The notes: generated by a model from the letters alone, not told the origin. Numbered from the stretch's first letter, positions 1 to 7,652 are shown. The stretch is 10,123 bases of DNA from Thermodesulfobacterium sp. (GCA_021163085.1 JAGGXL010000162.1:1-10123); one strand, 5' to 3'. Numbers and translations: made by a program.

Positions 1-1174
1 GTTCTTTTAAACAATTTTTATACACCTCAAATAGTTTGTCTTCAACCTCTTTCCCTTCTATATACTTAAAAAATTTTCTAAACAGAATTTCTTCGTTAAG
101 TTTTTCTTTTTTACTTTTCAAAAAGTTTTCTTCCATAAGATTTTCTTCCAACGAGAAATCTTCTTTTTTTTCTTCTTCGTATTCTAAGGATAAAAGATTG
201 GGAAAAACAGTTTTCAGCCTTTCAAAGGGATGCAAAACAGGAGTTTTATCCTTAAGAACTACCTTTACATATGCATCATCCTTAGGCGAGTTTATAAGCT
301 CTTTAAAATAGCCACTTACTATTTTCATCTTAAAAGAAGATGGAAGGTATATAGCTTCTTCTTTTACCAGTGCACCATTTTTAATTTCAAAGAACCATAC
401 TCCTTTTTTATATACTGATTCTTCAAAACTGTAGGGAAGGATAGAGCCAGAATAGAAAACCTTAGAAGATATTTTTTGAAGTCTGTGAAGATGTCCTAAA
501 AGAAGAATATCAAAGTTTTCAAAAATTTTCAGAGGGAAAACCTCTTCCATTCCCATAAATTTAAAAGAGACTTCTTCACCAGTAAATATTCCTTTTTCTA
601 CTGCAAAATGTCCAAGCACTATAGCAGGCTTATAGATACTGTCCTTAGTTAAACACAGGAGAAGCTCCATAAGATCTTTAAGTAGAAGTTGAGATTTTTG
701 AGCATAAAAACTTACAATTCTTTTATTCTCCTCTTTCCAAAATATTTCAATATTTTCTTTTAATTCATAAAGATGAAGATAAGGCAAAATATAAAAATGT
801 ACTTTTTCTCCTTTTTCGTTTTCCCAAAGAAAAGGATTTTTAAAATAATATAAGTTATCAACCATAAAAAGGCGGTTATATTTTAGGAAGTCTTTAAAGA
901 GAGTAACTTTTTTGGAATCGTGATTCCCAAGGATAAAGATAGAGGTGATCTTTTCGTTAAAAAGCCAAAAAAGAATTTCTGAAAAAAGTTTTAAAGTTTC
1001 CAAATCCGGATTTGGCTTATCTACTATATCTCCGGTAATAATAAGAAGATCAGGGTTGATTTCTTTTATAAGAGGAAAAAAGGTTTTTTCAAAAAAAAGA
1101 GCTTGTTCTTCAATTAATTTTTTTCCAAATATATTTTTTCCAAGATGCCAGTCTGAAGTATGGAAAATTTTCAA
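1..1174 (-). CDS. sbcD: SbcD-like DNA repair exonuclease, nuclease subunit of SbcCD (partial, runs off left edge)
   Basis: This is the Mre11-type metallophosphoesterase that cuts DNA hairpins and ends with the SbcC ATPase in the cytoplasm. The frame stays open from a TTG at 1174 to the window edge, giving 391 visible residues, about the full length of many SbcD proteins, so little is missing. Phosphoesterase motifs appear in order: SDWHLG (residues 7-12), GD at 48-49, GNHD (83-86), GH at 188-189 and GHLH (227-230). These supply the expected Asp, Asn and His metal ligands. A GSxxPxSFEE segment near 243-252 is SbcD-like. No ATG is available near the start; TTG follows a GAGGA ribosome site at about 1180-1184, and translation from it begins MKIFHTSDWH, as in the family. 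It lies 19 bp after rlmE on the same strand. sbcC would be expected to the left, outside the window. The tail is very rich in Lys and Glu. Confidence 0.9.
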   Translation of the reverse strand, partial: MKIFHTSDWHLGKNIFGKKLIEEQALFFEKTFFPLIKEINPDLLIITGDIVDKPNPDLETLKLFSEILFWLFNEKITSIFILGNHDSKKVTLFKDFLKYNRLFMVDNLYYFKNPFLWENEKGEKVHFYILPYLHLYELKENIEIFWKEENKRIVSFYAQKSQLLLKDLMELLLCLTKDSIYKPAIVLGHFAVEKGIFTGEEVSFKFMGMEEVFPLKIFENFDILLLGHLHRLQKISSKVFYSGSILPYSFEESVYKKGVWFFEIKNGALVKEEAIYLPSSFKMKIVSGYFKELINSPKDDAYVKVVLKDKTPVLHPFERLKTVFPNLLSLEYEEEKKEDFSLEENLMEENFLKSKKEKLNEEILFRKFFKYIEGKEVEDKLFEVYKNCLKE

Positions 1175-1193
1175 TATATCCTCTTTTTTTGAA

Positions 1194-1784
1194 TTATTTT
1201 TTTAATCCTTGGGCTATGATAAAAATTTCTCTACTTTCTTTTCTTGAGCTTTTTGTTTTAAAAAATTTAACACTTTTAAAGTATTTTTCAATTTGCTTTT
1301 TTAATTCAGGAAGTTTTTCTCCTTCAAATACTTTTGCTACAAAGGATCCTCCATTTTTTAAATAATCGATTGCCAGTTCCAGAGCTTTTTCAACCAGCCT
1401 TACAGAGCGAACGTGATCACCAAATCTTTCTCCTGTTGTTTTAGGAGCCATATCACTTAAGATTACATCAAACTTGTTAATGTTTAAGCTTTCAAAATCT
1501 GTTTTTTCTAACTCAAACACATCTTTTTGAAGAAAGTAAAAATTTGGATGACTGATTTTTACAGGTAAAAGATCAACCCCCACTACTTTCCCCTTTTCAC
1601 CTATGATATTAAGAGCATACTTGGACCAGGAACCAGGAGAAGCTCCTAAATCTAAAACAGTATTTCTTTTTTTAATAATTTTATATTTTTCCTGTATTTC
1701 CATAAGTTTAAAAACTGAGCGTGCAGGGAATCCTTTTTCCTTAGCTTTTTTAGACCATTTATCAAACCATTTATTTTTACTCAT
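1194..1784 (-). CDS. rlmE: 23S rRNA (uridine 2'-O-)methyltransferase RlmE/FtsJ
   Basis: RlmE methylates the ribose of U2552 in the 23S rRNA A-loop using S-adenosylmethionine, late in large-subunit assembly. The protein has 196 residues when read from the ATG at 1784. The SAM-binding loop DLGASPG is at 45-51. The family's K-D-K-E catalytic tetrad can be placed at K26 (in RSVFKL), D111 (SDMAP), K151 (VAKVFEG) and E186 (ESREIF). The same frame continues to a TTG at 1823, which would add 13 residues. I prefer the ATG because the added part is not RlmE-like and the TTG lies inside a possible promoter. Neither start has a convincing ribosome site. sbcD follows after 19 bp and is probably co-transcribed; recA is divergent. 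Confidence 0.93.
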   Translation of the reverse strand: MSKNKWFDKWSKKAKEKGFPARSVFKLMEIQEKYKIIKKRNTVLDLGASPGSWSKYALNIIGEKGKVVGVDLLPVKISHPNFYFLQKDVFELEKTDFESLNINKFDVILSDMAPKTTGERFGDHVRSVRLVEKALELAIDYLKNGGSFVAKVFEGEKLPELKKQIEKYFKSVKFFKTKSSRKESREIFIIAQGLKK

Positions 1785-1794
1785 TACAACTTTT

Positions 1795-1823
1795 ATTTTA
1801 ACATCCTTATTCTGTAAAACCAA
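1795..1823 (-). promoter_or_regulatory. Possible promoter of rlmE-sbcD
   Basis: On the minus strand, TTGGTT (1818-1823) is followed after 17 bases by TAAAAT (1795-1800), a 5/6 match to the sigma-70 -10 box; the -35 match is only 3/6. Transcription would begin near 1788, only a few bases before the rlmE ATG. That would make the message nearly leaderless and fit the missing ribosome site. AT-rich DNA yields such matches by chance, so this is weak. Confidence 0.3.
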
Positions 1824-1825
1824 AC

Positions 1826-1859
1826 TTGACTTTTTTATTAGAAATTTTTATGGTATGAT
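1826..1859 (+). promoter_or_regulatory. Probable recA operon promoter (extended -10)
   Basis: TGGTATGAT at 1851-1859 is an extended -10 element (TG, one base, then TATGAT, 5/6 match). TTGACT at 1826-1831 is a 5/6 match to a -35 box, but its spacing to this -10 is 22 bases, which is long. An alternative TATGGT at 1849-1854 would give a 17-base spacing with a weaker -10. Transcription would start near 1866, about 40 bases before the recA ATG. No other promoter-like site is evident in the five-gene run, so this probably serves the whole run. Confidence 0.5.
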
Positions 1860-1883
1860 TTTAAAAAAGTTGGTTTTTTAAAA
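1859..1883. repeat. Perfect 10-bp inverted repeat in the recA leader
   Basis: The arms TTTTAAAAAA (1859-1868) and TTTTTTAAAA (1874-1883) are exact reverse complements around the 5-base spacer GTTGG. The repeat starts at the last base of the likely -10 box and covers the expected transcription start. It could be a repressor site (recA is often under LexA control) or a weak RNA hairpin. The arms contain only A and T, so chance is a real alternative. It does not match the E. coli or Bacillus SOS box. Confidence 0.45.
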
Positions 1884-1904
1884 GTTTAACAGGAGGAAAA
1901 GTTT

Positions 1905-2963
1905 ATGAAGGTGCCTGAAAAAAACATAGACAAGAAAAAAGCTGTTGAAGCAGCTATTTTTCAAATTGAGAAGCAGTTTGGGAAAGGCTCTATAATGCGT
2001 TTGGGAGAAAGTGAAAAAAAGATTGAAGTTGGGACTATACCTACAGGTTCATTGAGCCTTGATATAGCAACAGGTATAGGGGGAATACCAAGAGGAAGAA
2101 TTACAGAAATTTATGGAGCTGAAGCTTCAGGAAAAACAACCTTAGCACTTCATATGGTAGCTGAAGCTCAAAAATTAGGAGGGGTTGCAGCTTTTATAGA
2201 TGCAGAACATGCTTTAGATATTAATTATGCGAGGAAACTTGGTGTTAAGGTAGAGGACTTATTAATTTCTCAGCCAGACACAGGGGAGCAGGCTTTAGAA
2301 ATTGCAGAGGTTTTGGCAAGAAGTGGAGCTGTTGATATTATTGTTGTAGATTCAGTTGCAGCTCTTGTCCCTAAAGCAGAACTGGAAGGAGAAATGGAAG
2401 ATCAACAGGTTGGGCTACAGGCTCGTCTTATGTCAAAAGCCATGAGAAAACTTACTGCTGCTATATCTAAAAGTAATACTGCAGTAGTTTTTATAAACCA
2501 GACCCGTATGAAAATAGGTATAGGAGGATATGGAGGACCTCCTGAAACCACACCAGGAGGAATGGCTCTCAAATTTTTTGCTTCTCTTAGATTGGAGATA
2601 AGAAGATTAGGTGCTATAAAAGAAGGAACAGAAACAATGGGACATAGAGTAAGAGTAAAAATAGTCAAGAACAAACTTTCTCCGCCCTTTAAGGAAGTTG
2701 AATTTGATATATATTTCGGAGAAGGTATTTCAAAAGAAGCTGAACTTATTGATCTCGGGCTTGCTATGGGAATTATTGAAAGAAGTGGATCGTGGTATAC
2801 CTATAAAGCAGATGGAAAAGAAGAAAGATTGGGACAGGGTAAAGAAAATGTAAGAAGACTCCTCAAGGAGAAAAAAGAGCTTGCTCAGGAGATAGAAAGA
2901 AAAATAAGAGAGTTGGCTGGCTTGCCACTACCTGAAAATATATCCACAGATTCTAATTCTTAA
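1905..2963 (+). CDS. recA: Recombinase RecA
   Basis: RecA forms ATP-dependent filaments on single-stranded DNA, drives strand exchange and triggers LexA self-cleavage. The 352 residues match the family length. The N-terminal region has the typical QIEKQFGKGSIMRLG (21-35). Walker A is GAEASGKTT at 71-79, where most RecAs have GPESSGKTT. IIVVDSVAAL (145-154) is the Walker B region. Loop L1 reads EGEMEDQQVG (161-170) against the usual EGxxGDSHxG. Loop L2, from RMKIG to PETT, is two residues longer than in E. coli and Gly-rich (GIGGYGGPPETTPGG, 205-219). The C-terminal tail is short and only mildly acidic. The start follows a strong AGGAGG site at 1891-1896. It heads the run, with rfaE1 4 bp downstream. 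Confidence 0.98.
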   Translation: MKVPEKNIDKKKAVEAAIFQIEKQFGKGSIMRLGESEKKIEVGTIPTGSLSLDIATGIGGIPRGRITEIYGAEASGKTTLALHMVAEAQKLGGVAAFIDAEHALDINYARKLGVKVEDLLISQPDTGEQALEIAEVLARSGAVDIIVVDSVAALVPKAELEGEMEDQQVGLQARLMSKAMRKLTAAISKSNTAVVFINQTRMKIGIGGYGGPPETTPGGMALKFFASLRLEIRRLGAIKEGTETMGHRVRVKIVKNKLSPPFKEVEFDIYFGEGISKEAELIDLGLAMGIIERSGSWYTYKADGKEERLGQGKENVRRLLKEKKELAQEIERKIRELAGLPLPENISTDSNS

Positions 2964-2967
2964 GAAT

Positions 2968-3978
2968 ATGCATTCGCTTTCTTTAAAAGAATTAAAACAA
3001 AGATTAAAGAATATAAAACTTTTAATAATAGGAGACTGCATACTTGATAGATATTTTGTGGGGGAGGTTAGCAGAATTTCTCCAGAAGCACCAGTTCCTA
3101 TATTTGATCTAAAAGAAACTTACTTCAGCTTAGGTGGAGCAGCAAATGTAGCTGCTAATTTGAGAGGTCTAAATGTTAATGTTGAATTGATGGGTGTTGT
3201 AGGAAAAGATGAATACGGAAAGATCTTAAAAGAACTTGCAGAAAAAGAGAATATAGGAACAAGGGGTATCCTTGAGGATCCTTCTCGTCCTACTACTATA
3301 AAAACAAGAATAATTGCCCAATCTCAACAACTACTTCGTATAGATAGAGAAGAGAGAAACTCAATTGATAAACAGTTGAGACAAAAATTTCAGGAGATTT
3401 ATGAAGAAATTTTAACCGAGGTTGATGGAGTAATTCTTTCTGATTATGCTAAGGGTATGTTTTTGTCTGAAAGTTTTTGTGGTTGGATAATAGGAGAGGC
3501 AAAAAGAAATGGTAAATTTGTTATGGTTGATCCTAAGAGCGTGGAGTGGAAAAAGTACGAAGGTGCGACCTCAATTACTCCCAATCTTAAAGAATTTAAA
3601 GAAACTGCATTTAAGGCAAATCTTCCTCAAGAAGATTTAGAAAAATCCTCAAAGATTTTAGTTAAAAGGTACAATCTTGATTTTCTTGTAATTACCTTGG
3701 GTAAGGAAGGGATATTTTCTTATCATCCTGAAGAGGGGGCTTTTCACTGTCCATCTCAGGCAAAAGAGGTTTATGATGTTTCAGGAGCAGGAGATACTGT
3801 AATAGCAAGCTTATCTGCTTTTTATGCAGCAGGATTAACCTTAAAACAAACTGTTGAGCTGGCAAATATTGCAGCAGGGATTGTGGTTGGCAAAGTGGGA
3901 ACTAAGCCGGTTTACTGGGAAGAGGTAGAGAGTTTTATTAAAGAGAATTTTCAGCAGAAGGAGGGTAAAGATGGGTAA
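2968..3978 (+). CDS. rfaE1: D-glycero-beta-D-manno-heptose-7-phosphate kinase (RfaE domain I / HldE kinase)
   Basis: This enzyme phosphorylates heptose 7-phosphate at C1 on the way to ADP-heptose, the precursor of the LPS inner core, so the host is likely Gram-negative. It is a PfkB/ribokinase-fold protein of 336 residues. The N-terminal part has GDCILDRYFVGEVSRISPEAP (22-42), typical of RfaE, followed by GGAANVAANL (56-65). The C-terminal PfkB signature is DVSGAGDT (270-277), with D276 as the presumed catalytic base. ITPNLKEF (203-210) is also typical. It is kinase-only: the nucleotidyltransferase domain that makes E. coli HldE about 477 residues long is absent and must be encoded elsewhere. 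There is no clear ribosome site; the start is 4 bp after the recA stop, suggesting coupled translation. Its end overlaps eno by 8 bp. Confidence 0.92.
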   Translation: MHSLSLKELKQRLKNIKLLIIGDCILDRYFVGEVSRISPEAPVPIFDLKETYFSLGGAANVAANLRGLNVNVELMGVVGKDEYGKILKELAEKENIGTRGILEDPSRPTTIKTRIIAQSQQLLRIDREERNSIDKQLRQKFQEIYEEILTEVDGVILSDYAKGMFLSESFCGWIIGEAKRNGKFVMVDPKSVEWKKYEGATSITPNLKEFKETAFKANLPQEDLEKSSKILVKRYNLDFLVITLGKEGIFSYHPEEGAFHCPSQAKEVYDVSGAGDTVIASLSAFYAAGLTLKQTVELANIAAGIVVGKVGTKPVYWEEVESFIKENFQQKEGKDG

Positions 3979-5248
3979 AATTTCTCATATAAAAGCTCGT
4001 GAAATACTTGATTCAAGAGGCAATCCCACTATTGAAGTTGAAGTATGGTTAGAAAGTGGTTTTTTTGGGAGGGTGTCCATTCCTTCTGGTGCCTCAACCG
4101 GTAAATATGAAGCTTTGGAGCTAAGAGATAAAGACCCTCAAAGATACTATGGAAAAGGGGTTCAAAAAGCAGTGTTTAATGTAAATGAAATTATTGCTCC
4201 CCAGTTTGAAGGTTTAGAATCTTCCAGACAAATAGAAATTGATCAATTTCTTTGTGAACTTGATGGAACTGAAAATAAATCAAAACTTGGAGCCAATGCA
4301 ATTTTAGGAGTCTCTCTCGCCTGTGCAAAAGCCACCGCTGAAGAATTCGGAATCCCCCTTTTTGCTTACATAGGCGGTTTAAGAGCAAGAACTCTCCCTG
4401 TTCCCTTTATGAATGTTATAAATGGAGGGGTGCATGCAGATAATCCTTTAGATTTTCAGGAGTTTATGATTGTTCCGTGGGGAGCAGATAGTTTTTCCAG
4501 TGCTTTAAGAATAGGAGTGGAAACTTACCATGCTTTAAAGAGCGTACTTAAAGAGAAAAAACTGAGTGTTTCTGTAGGAGACGAAGGAGGTTTTGCTCCT
4601 CAAATAAAATCTCCCGAAGAAGCCCTGGATTATTTAATAAAAGCTATTGAAAAAGCGGGGTATAAACCAGAAGAAGATATAGCAATTGCTATGGATGTAG
4701 CAGCTTCAGAACTCTACGAAGGAAAGGGTATATATAAGTTGCCAGGTCTTGGTAAAAAAATGGATAGAGAGGAGCTATTAAAATTTTACGAAAAGCTTGT
4801 CACTAATTATCCTATCATATTAATTGAAGATCCTTTCTCTGAAGATGATCCAGAAGGTTTTAAACTCATTACTCAAACCTTGGGAGATAAAGTTCAGATA
4901 GTTGGAGATGATATATTTGTAACTAATCCCAAAAGAATTAAATGGGGAATTGAAGAAAAACTAGCAAATGCAGTTTTAATAAAACTTAATCAAATAGGAA
5001 CGCTAACCGAAACTATATCTGCGGTTGAGCTTGCTTATAAAAGCAACTGGAATTGCATGATTTCTCACCGTTCTGGAGAGACAGAGGACACCTTTATTGC
5101 AGACCTTGCAGTGGCTTTAAATACAGGTCAAATTAAAACAGGTGCACCGGCAAGGAGTGAAAGAGTAGCTAAGTTTAACCAGCTTTTGAGAATTGAAGAA
5201 TACTTGGGTTTATCTGCTATTTTTGCAGGGAAAAATGTTTTAAAATAA
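3971..5248 (+). CDS. eno: Enolase (phosphopyruvate hydratase)
   Basis: Enolase interconverts 2-phosphoglycerate and phosphoenolpyruvate in glycolysis and gluconeogenesis in the cytoplasm. The 425 residues are the normal bacterial length. Family signatures are all present: SIPSGASTGKYEALELRD (37-54), GDEGGFAP (203-210), LIKLNQIGTLTET (336-348) and SHRSGETED (365-373). Catalytic residues are intact: E205 and K338 as the acid/base pair, H366 and R367 for substrate binding, and D242, E286 and D313 as magnesium ligands. The ATG follows an AAGGAGGG ribosome site just upstream, inside the rfaE1 end, and the two genes overlap by 8 bp. The next gene starts 4 bp after the stop. Confidence 0.98.
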   Translation: MGKISHIKAREILDSRGNPTIEVEVWLESGFFGRVSIPSGASTGKYEALELRDKDPQRYYGKGVQKAVFNVNEIIAPQFEGLESSRQIEIDQFLCELDGTENKSKLGANAILGVSLACAKATAEEFGIPLFAYIGGLRARTLPVPFMNVINGGVHADNPLDFQEFMIVPWGADSFSSALRIGVETYHALKSVLKEKKLSVSVGDEGGFAPQIKSPEEALDYLIKAIEKAGYKPEEDIAIAMDVAASELYEGKGIYKLPGLGKKMDREELLKFYEKLVTNYPIILIEDPFSEDDPEGFKLITQTLGDKVQIVGDDIFVTNPKRIKWGIEEKLANAVLIKLNQIGTLTETISAVELAYKSNWNCMISHRSGETEDTFIADLAVALNTGQIKTGAPARSERVAKFNQLLRIEEYLGLSAIFAGKNVLK

Positions 5249-5252
5249 GCTT

Positions 5253-6575
5253 ATGAAATTGCTTGAAACCCTTAAAGATTTATCTAAAAAAGAATCTGTT
5301 GAATTTTGGATAAAAATTGAAGAAGGAGCAGAAATTGAGAAAAGAGATAAAAAAGAGTTTTTAGAAGAAAAATATCTGGATGAAAGCGTTTCTATAAGGT
5401 ATATAAACAAAGATGGGAAAGCAGGTCTTTCCTATGCTACTTTTTTAGATCCCTCAGAAGTAAAAAAAGCTGTATCAAGAGCGAAAGTTCTTTCAAGTTG
5501 CGGAGTTCCTTCTCTTTTTCCTGAGATACAGGAGAAATATCCTGAAGTTTTTTTAAACACCGATTTAGAAATAGATCTTAAAAAAATGAGAGAAACTCTT
5601 AATGAACTGGAAGAAAAAGCATTTAGTTTTGACTCTGCAATTTCAAGAGTTGAAAAAATTAAATTATCTGCAGGAAAAATTAGGTATATTTTAATTAGAG
5701 ATAATAAAGAGTTAAGTTTTGAAAAACCTTTTTGCGTTTTTTTAATTTCTGTGGTTGCTAAAGACAAAGATAAAGAGGCTTCTTCTTATGAATGGTATGA
5801 GGGAGTAGATTTTAATTATAGAGAAATAGCCAGACGGGTTGAGCTTGCCTGTAAAAAGGCTTTAGCTCTTTCTAAAACCAGAAAAGGAAAAAATTTAAAA
5901 GTTTCTGTACTTTTCTCTCCTTTTGTCGCTGTAGAACTTTTGGATCTTTTAGAATTTTCTTTTCTTGGAGATGAGATCTTAAAGGGGAGATCTTATTTGA
6001 AAGATAAACTTGGGGAAAAGACATTTAGTAAAAAAATAACAATTTTTGATGATGGAATAAATCCTTATTTACTTGAAAGCAGACCCTTTGATGATGAAGG
6101 ATCAGCTCAAAACAAAAAAGTTTTGGCGGAAAAGGGAATAGTAAAAACTTTTTTATTTGATAACTACTGGAAAAAAGAAGCTGAGAAAAAAGGTTTTAGA
6201 GATATTACAGCAGGGAATTCCAGAAGACCTGATTTTTCTTCTTTTCCCAAAATTTCTTCAACTAATTTTTATATTGAAAAAGGCTTCTTAGAGAGAGAAA
6301 AATTGTTAGGATTAGAAAATGAAGTTTTTGAGGTATTGGAAATTTTAGGAGCTCATACAGCAAATCCTATTTCTGGAGACTTTTCTTTTGGAGTTTCAGG
6401 AATTTATTATAGAAAAGGAGAGCCAGTGGACTATTTTTGTGAAATGGCTCTTTCTGGAAATTTGTTTGAATTGTTTAAAAATATTTCTAAAGTTGGTTCG
6501 GATCTTTCTTTTTATGGTTCTACAGGGTCTCCGAGTTTATTTGTAGAAAAAATGGATTTAGGAGGGGGAACCTAA
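5253..6575 (+). CDS. pmbA: TldD/PmbA (TldE)-family protein, modulator of DNA gyrase / peptide maturation
   Basis: TldD and TldE (PmbA) form a heterodimeric metalloprotease that matures peptides such as microcin B17 and degrades the CcdA antitoxin; TldD carries the metal site and TldE does not. This 440-residue protein has the family's C-terminal landmarks: SRPFDDEGS (276-284) followed by VLAEKGIVKTFLFD (290-303), NPISGDFSFGVSG (371-383), and a Gly-rich segment containing EMALSGNLFEL (397-407). I find no HExxxH zinc motif, so it belongs to the TldE/PmbA side. The N-terminal half is Lys/Glu-rich and divergent. It starts 4 bp after eno with no strong ribosome site and ends directly against trpD. 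No tldD partner is in the window. The family call is firm; its peptide substrate is unknown. Confidence 0.85.
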   Translation: MKLLETLKDLSKKESVEFWIKIEEGAEIEKRDKKEFLEEKYLDESVSIRYINKDGKAGLSYATFLDPSEVKKAVSRAKVLSSCGVPSLFPEIQEKYPEVFLNTDLEIDLKKMRETLNELEEKAFSFDSAISRVEKIKLSAGKIRYILIRDNKELSFEKPFCVFLISVVAKDKDKEASSYEWYEGVDFNYREIARRVELACKKALALSKTRKGKNLKVSVLFSPFVAVELLDLLEFSFLGDEILKGRSYLKDKLGEKTFSKKITIFDDGINPYLLESRPFDDEGSAQNKKVLAEKGIVKTFLFDNYWKKEAEKKGFRDITAGNSRRPDFSSFPKISSTNFYIEKGFLEREKLLGLENEVFEVLEILGAHTANPISGDFSFGVSGIYYRKGEPVDYFCEMALSGNLFELFKNISKVGSDLSFYGSTGSPSLFVEKMDLGGGT

Positions 6576-7613
6576 ATGGATATTAAAGAAGCCATTGTAA
6601 AACTTAAAGAAGGAGAAAATTTAAAAAGAGAAGAGGCCTATGAAGTTTTTAAAAAGATAGCTTCTGATGATTTTGAGGAAGAGGAGGTAGAGAAATTTCT
6701 TGATCTTTTAAGAAAAAAGGGAGAAACCTGGCAGGAGGTTGCAGGTGCTGTTATGGCATATAGAGAAATTATGACGAAGGTTCCTCACAGGCTACCTGAA
6801 TCTGCTATAATTGTTGATACATGTGGAACAGGAGGAGATAAGAAAAATACCTTTAATTTTTCAACAGCAGTTTCAATAGCGCTTTCAGCCATAGAAGGAA
6901 TTTATGTTGCTAAACATGGAAATAGGTCTATTTCGAGTAAATGTGGTAGCGCAGACTTGATGGAAACCTGTGGAATTCCTTTGGATTTACACCCAGAGGC
7001 TTCAGCTCAGGCTCTTGAAGAAATAGGTTTTGCTTTTCTTTTTGCTCCACTTTATCATCCAGCTTTTAAAAAGGTTGCAGAAATAAGAAAAAAACTTGGT
7101 AAAACTGTTTTTAATATATTAGGTCCTCTTTTAAATCCAGCAATTGCTAATTATCAACTAATGGGGGTTTGTCACTTCCTGCTTACAGAAAAAATAGCCT
7201 ATGTACTTGATAGTATTGGAACTAAAAGGGCTCTGGTTGTTTTTGGAGAAGAGGGATACGATGAAATAACTATTACTGGTTCTACCAAAGTTTCAGAGTT
7301 AAGGGATGAAAAAATTACAACTTATTATGTAGATCCAGAAGATTTTGGATTTGAAAGATGTGAAAATCCAGAAGAACTCGTAGTTATGGATCCTGCTCAA
7401 AGTAAAGAAACTCTTGAAAATCTTCTACAGGGCAAGCTTGAAGGTCCAATTATGGACATGTTCCTCTTAAATCTTGGAGGAGCTATTTATTTATGTGAAA
7501 AGGCAATAGATTTTAAAGGAGGAATTAAAAAGGCAAGAGCCCTTATTGAATCAGGTCAAGCCTGGAAAAAATGGCAGGAAATCCTGAATTACTATCAAAG
7601 GTTTAAAATTTAA
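6576..7613 (+). CDS. trpD: Anthranilate phosphoribosyltransferase
   Basis: TrpD transfers the phosphoribosyl group from PRPP to anthranilate, the second step of tryptophan synthesis. The 345 residues are the standard length. The N-terminal helical domain is followed by the PRPP-binding loop DTCGTGGD (81-88). KHGNRSISSKCGSADLME (113-130) is a near-perfect family signature. RKKLGKTVFNILGPLLNPA (171-189) matches the R..LG.RT.FN.LGPL.NP segment. D229-E230 are the metal-binding acidic pair. The ATG directly follows the pmbA stop, and the ribosome site GGAGGGGGA lies within the pmbA end. Other trp genes are not in the window. It is the last gene of the recA run; a palindrome follows within 5 bp of its stop. 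Confidence 0.96.
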   Translation: MDIKEAIVKLKEGENLKREEAYEVFKKIASDDFEEEEVEKFLDLLRKKGETWQEVAGAVMAYREIMTKVPHRLPESAIIVDTCGTGGDKKNTFNFSTAVSIALSAIEGIYVAKHGNRSISSKCGSADLMETCGIPLDLHPEASAQALEEIGFAFLFAPLYHPAFKKVAEIRKKLGKTVFNILGPLLNPAIANYQLMGVCHFLLTEKIAYVLDSIGTKRALVVFGEEGYDEITITGSTKVSELRDEKITTYYVDPEDFGFERCENPEELVVMDPAQSKETLENLLQGKLEGPIMDMFLLNLGGAIYLCEKAIDFKGGIKKARALIESGQAWKKWQEILNYYQRFKI

Positions 7614-7617
7614 AAGA

Positions 7618-7652
7618 GCAAATGCTTCTCATTTTTTGGGTAGAAGCATTGC
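7618..7652. repeat. Inverted repeat at the end of trpD (hairpin, possible terminator or boundary)
   Basis: Arms GCAAATGCTTCT (7618-7629) and AGAAGCATTGC (7642-7652) pair over 11 base pairs with one bulged A and a 12-base loop. It sits 5 bp after the trpD stop, where a terminator is expected. On the plus strand, however, no T-run follows; the T-rich tract (TCTTTT) is on the other side, so as an intrinsic terminator it fits leftward transcription better. It also marks the change from housekeeping operon to accessory DNA. Confidence 0.5.

Noticed and set aside
36..1205. Three plus-strand frames of 62 to 91 codons (36-311, 230-418, 945-1205).
   Set aside because: They lie opposite sbcD, whose catalytic motifs run unbroken on the minus strand; the plus-strand products are low-complexity Ser/Phe-rich shadows.
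1603..1881. A 92-codon plus-strand frame across rlmE and the recA leader.
   Set aside because: It is antisense to the SAM-binding part of rlmE, has no motif and runs into the recA leader.
2402..2674. A 90-codon minus-strand frame inside recA.
   Set aside because: It is antisense to a highly conserved part of recA, with no ribosome site or homology signal.
4191..4388. A 65-codon minus-strand frame inside eno.
   Set aside because: It is antisense to conserved enolase sequence and has no independent support.
5432..5767. A 111-codon minus-strand frame inside the pmbA-like gene.
   Set aside because: It is a Ser/Phe/Leu-rich shadow of a Lys/Glu-rich coding strand, with no motif.
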